A stretch of 64,000 nucleotides of DNA. It comes from Paragyromitra xinjiangensis (taxonomy: Eukaryota > Ascomycota > Pezizomycetes > Pezizales > Discinaceae). The position numbers and the translations under genes were made by a program. The notes beneath the pieces are model-generated. The model searched no databases. It was given only the letters and a program-made list of their open reading frames with translations, and was not told where the DNA came from. Shown one piece after another: positions 61,621 to 64,000 of the stretch (the stretch's first letter is position 1; each line of letters begins with the position of its first letter). Location of the stretch: contig JBCAMK010000014.1 of the NCBI GenBank assembly GCA_038503065.1, positions 1,116,001-1,180,000 on the forward strand. Direction: 5' to 3'.

Positions 61621-62838
61621 ATGGACAAGGACATAGAGGAATACGTCCGGAGCTGTGATAGCTGTCAGAGGAATAAGACAGCTCGCCACAAGAAGTATGG
61701 AGAGCTGCTTCCCTTGGAGATTCCCTATCGCCCTTGGGCCTCGATTTCTATGGACTTCATTGTGGGACTACCTGAGTCCAATGGGTACACCAAGGTGTGG
61801 GTCATAGTTGACCGCTTCTCCAAGATGGCTCACTTTATTCCGCTGCCAACGCTGAATAAGACTGAGGACATGGCGAAGCTCTTCCTTACTGAGGTATGGA
61901 GACACCATGGGCTCCCTGAGGACATAGTCTCGGACAGAGACAGCAAGTTCCTTTCCCATTTCTGGCAATCATTGATGGACCTCCTCTCAGTTAAGCTGAA
62001 CCTATCGACGGCCTTCCACTCACAGACAGATGGCCAAACGGAACGGGTTAACCAGACGCTGGAGCAGTACATGCGTACGTACTGCTCCTATCAACAGGAC
62101 GACTGGGCAGAGTCATTACCTCTTGCGGAGTATGCCTATAACTCTGCCATCTCGGAGGCTACCAAGTACTCACCGTTCTGCGCCAACTATGGGTTTGAAC
62201 CTAGAACCAACTGGCCTAAACCGAAGCCGTCTACTGAGTGGAGCAATCCAGCGAGTGAGGTGATCATTTCACAGTGGGAAACTATCTGGGGACACATGAA
62301 CGCAAACCTGGCAAAGGCAAGACTCCGGATGGCCTGGTGGTATGATAAACACCACATGAAGGCGCCAGAGGTAAAGCCTGGGGATGAAGTGATGCTTGAT
62401 TGCTGCAATGTGCAAACAAAGCGGCCGATGAACAAGCTGGACCGCAAGAAGCTCGGTCCCTTCAAAGTTGTGAAGGCTGTAGGCAAGCGTGCTTACCAGC
62501 TAGACCTACCCCCACAGATGAAGATTCATCCTGTGTTCCATGTCAGCCTACTGGAACCATATAAAGCTCCTGCAGACCCGCTGAGAAGAGTGCCCCCGCC
62601 GGAGCCAGAGGAGATAGAAGGCCAGGAGAACTGGGTGGTCAACGAGGTGGTGGATTCGAGGGTGAACCGGCAGGTGAAGAGGGTGGAATACCTAGTGCTC
62701 TGGGAAGGATTCGAGCAGGAGGACGCTACTTGGGAACCATGGGAGAACCTGAAGAGGACTGCAGAAGATGCACTCCTGGACTTCCACAAACGCTACCCCA
62801 AGAAGCCTAGGGATGCTCGAGTGAAGGGGCTATCGTAG
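61621..62838 (+). CDS. Gypsy element 2 integrase core and chromodomain
   Basis: 405 codons in the same frame as pol, downstream of the TGA. It has SCDSCQRNK, the catalytic core with DFIVGLP, SDRDSKFLSHFW and TERVNQTLEQY, the KLGPFKVVK segment and a C-terminal chromodomain (VEYLVLWEGFEQEDATWEPWENL). It can only be made as part of a polyprotein if the TGA is read through, or from an internal ATG at 61621. Confidence 0.9.
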   Translation: MDKDIEEYVRSCDSCQRNKTARHKKYGELLPLEIPYRPWASISMDFIVGLPESNGYTKVWVIVDRFSKMAHFIPLPTLNKTEDMAKLFLTEVWRHHGLPEDIVSDRDSKFLSHFWQSLMDLLSVKLNLSTAFHSQTDGQTERVNQTLEQYMRTYCSYQQDDWAESLPLAEYAYNSAISEATKYSPFCANYGFEPRTNWPKPKPSTEWSNPASEVIISQWETIWGHMNANLAKARLRMAWWYDKHHMKAPEVKPGDEVMLDCCNVQTKRPMNKLDRKKLGPFKVVKAVGKRAYQLDLPPQMKIHPVFHVSLLEPYKAPADPLRRVPPPEPEEIEGQENWVVNEVVDSRVNRQVKRVEYLVLWEGFEQEDATWEPWENLKRTAEDALLDFHKRYPKKPRDARVKGLS

Positions 62839-63019
62839 CCATGTTTCCTTTGTCTTTATTTCCTATCAACGATACAAGCTACCTTTCCTGCATTTCGATC
62901 ATTTCCTATCGGCGATATTCTCTCTTCATTCATTTCACTTGTACAACACCACCATAGACCATAGACCTAGACCTAGACATAGAACGAGTATTGTAACTTG
63001 ACCCTGAGGGCAGGTTCTT

Positions 63020-63033
63020 GGAGAGGGAGGTAC
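63020..63033 (+). other. Polypurine tract of Gypsy element 2
   Basis: GGAGAGGGAGGTAC directly before the 3' LTR. Confidence 0.8.
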
Positions 63034-63734
63034 TGTAACGGGTACGCCGTTACTGCCTCTAGTATGTGTAGTAGATAGGGCCGGACTGATGGGACTGTAG
63101 GAGCCTGTATGGGTGGGGTTGCTCCCACATGCAGAGAGCTACCGCGTCCCACTGATCTGGTTGATACAGAGGAACCGCATGTGCGTAAGCTGACGAGCTG
63201 ACGGCACATAGACGGCTGCATCTACCACTCCGAGGAAGTGGTAGAGTTCTGAATCAACCTGTGCAGTATGCATCAGCGGAAGCTGATAGGCAACGCACTG
63301 GCAGCGCTATCTACAGGTAATACACAGGCGGATTAGACTGAACTGCGCCGTGCATGTAGGACTGCAGTGTGCAGGACTATGCCGGTGGTTCATAGAGTCT
63401 AGAGTGGTCAGATTGCTAATGGAGGTGCGGCAGCTCTTGGAGCATAGCCCCCGGAAGTACGGAAGGTCTTCCAGAGTAGAACACCAGTCCATTTGGCAAT
63501 GGGACTCCGGGTCAAACCCAGTCCCCCACTAGAGCACGGCAGAGCGAGGACTGCGGAACGCAGGTGTTAAATACATCGCGAATGCTCCACCCTGCTGCTC
63601 TATTCTTCAAGGATAATTGAGCCCTTAAGATTCTTGAGTAGTTTGCACGAAAGAATCGGATTCTGAACCTGATCTACATCCATTTCGCAACGGCCGTACA
63701 CCTAGCCTATCTGCCTAGGCCTACCCCCGTTACA
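63034..63734 (+). repeat. Gypsy element 2, 3' LTR (haplotype 2)
   Basis: 701 bp. Shares the haplotype-2 variants with 36464-37164 and is followed by CACAC. Confidence 0.95.
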
Positions 63735-64000
63735 CACACATCCTCTATCATTTAGGAACACTTTGGGAGGAATTGACCTCACCTACGAGCCAGAACCAAT
63801 GACCAGGACCAGATCCGCAGCTGGCCCGTCAAAGAGAACCTTTGGCAACCAACAACAATCTGCTCCCCCTCCCAAACGCACTCCCAGCTACTTTGCACTC
63901 CCAATGAGTCAAAACGACGTCAACCAACACCTTATGGCACAGAACGAACACCTGAATAAGGAAATCGCTGAGCTTAAGATGATGGTTAGCAATCTCACCA
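63735..64000 (+). pseudogene. LINE-A copy W ORF1, continuation
   Basis: Matches 42212-42477 of copy Y: FRNTLGGIDLTYEPEP, then the KRTPSYFALPMSQNDVNQHLM segment. It begins with CACAC, the duplicated target of the Gypsy insertion, and continues the ORF1 that stops at 37165. It runs off the window. Confidence 0.9.

Larger units (their letters stand above)
53512..63734 (+). mobile_element. Gypsy element 2: chromovirus, plus strand, with B2 inserted
   Basis: 10,223 bp. Without B2 and its duplicated target it is 7896 bp, as long as element 1. Order: 5' LTR, leader with uORF, gag, pol, integrase, chromodomain, polypurine tract, 3' LTR. Upstream flank is CTATG and downstream flank is CACAC. The two LTRs are of different haplotypes. 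It is the reciprocal recombinant of element 1. Confidence 0.95.

Noticed and set aside
1..64000. Strong repeat-induced point mutation
   Set aside because: Several repeats keep long open frames and normal base composition; the few nonsense changes do not show the dense C-to-T pattern expected.

Overview
The window looks like a transposon-rich stretch of a filamentous fungal genome. It carries Tad-type LINEs with RNase H, a chromodomain Ty3/Gypsy element, a Plavaka-type transposase and short (about 60-175 bp) GT-AG introns. I cannot assign a phylum: Plavaka and DUF6532-like proteins point towards Agaricomycetes and Tad LINEs towards ascomycetes. No conserved single-copy host gene was recognised.

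Layout. 1-12,651: minus-strand LINEs. Copy V is the 5' part of a 'LINE-A' element, interrupted by an ORF1-only LINE (B1). V cuts into LINE-C copy 1, and a nearly complete LINE-C copy 2 follows. 12,652-13,491: an 840-bp LTR with a remnant of internal sequence behind it. About 14.15-28.38 kb: a gene-bearing block that I interpret as one large DNA transposon. It holds subterminal tandem repeats, two broken ubiquitin-like fragments, a Plavaka transposase gene, an unknown small gene, a 12-bp minisatellite, a SNF2-like helicase gene and a DUF6532-like gene. A short motif, CTCTGAC, occurs in almost every intron and in both subterminal arrays. 28.7-29.3 kb and 53.0-53.5 kb: two diverged copies of repeat R. 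29,270-37,164 (minus) and 53,512-63,734 (plus): two copies of one Gypsy chromovirus; the second holds another ORF1-only LINE (B2). Between them lie LINE-A copies W, X, Y and Z, with Y nested in X, and a second 840-bp LTR.

The strongest structural result is that the two Gypsy copies have exchanged ends. Target-site duplications and LTR haplotypes match between elements rather than within them. This is explained by an inversion of the 17-34 kb between them through homologous recombination. Undoing it restores two normal insertions (TSDs CTATG and CACAC) and reconnects LINE-A copy W, now split between 37.2-37.9 kb and 63.7-64.0 kb.

How the parts work together. LINE-A and LINE-C encode an ORF1 nucleic-acid-binding protein and an ORF2 endonuclease/RT/RNase H, joined by overlapping stop-start codons. 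The ORF1-only LINEs share a 3' hairpin with LINE-A and may use its machinery. The Gypsy gag appears to need splicing to add its zinc knuckle. The 14-kb block combines a transposase with a chromatin-remodeller-like ATPase and accessory proteins, reminiscent of cargo-bearing fungal transposons.
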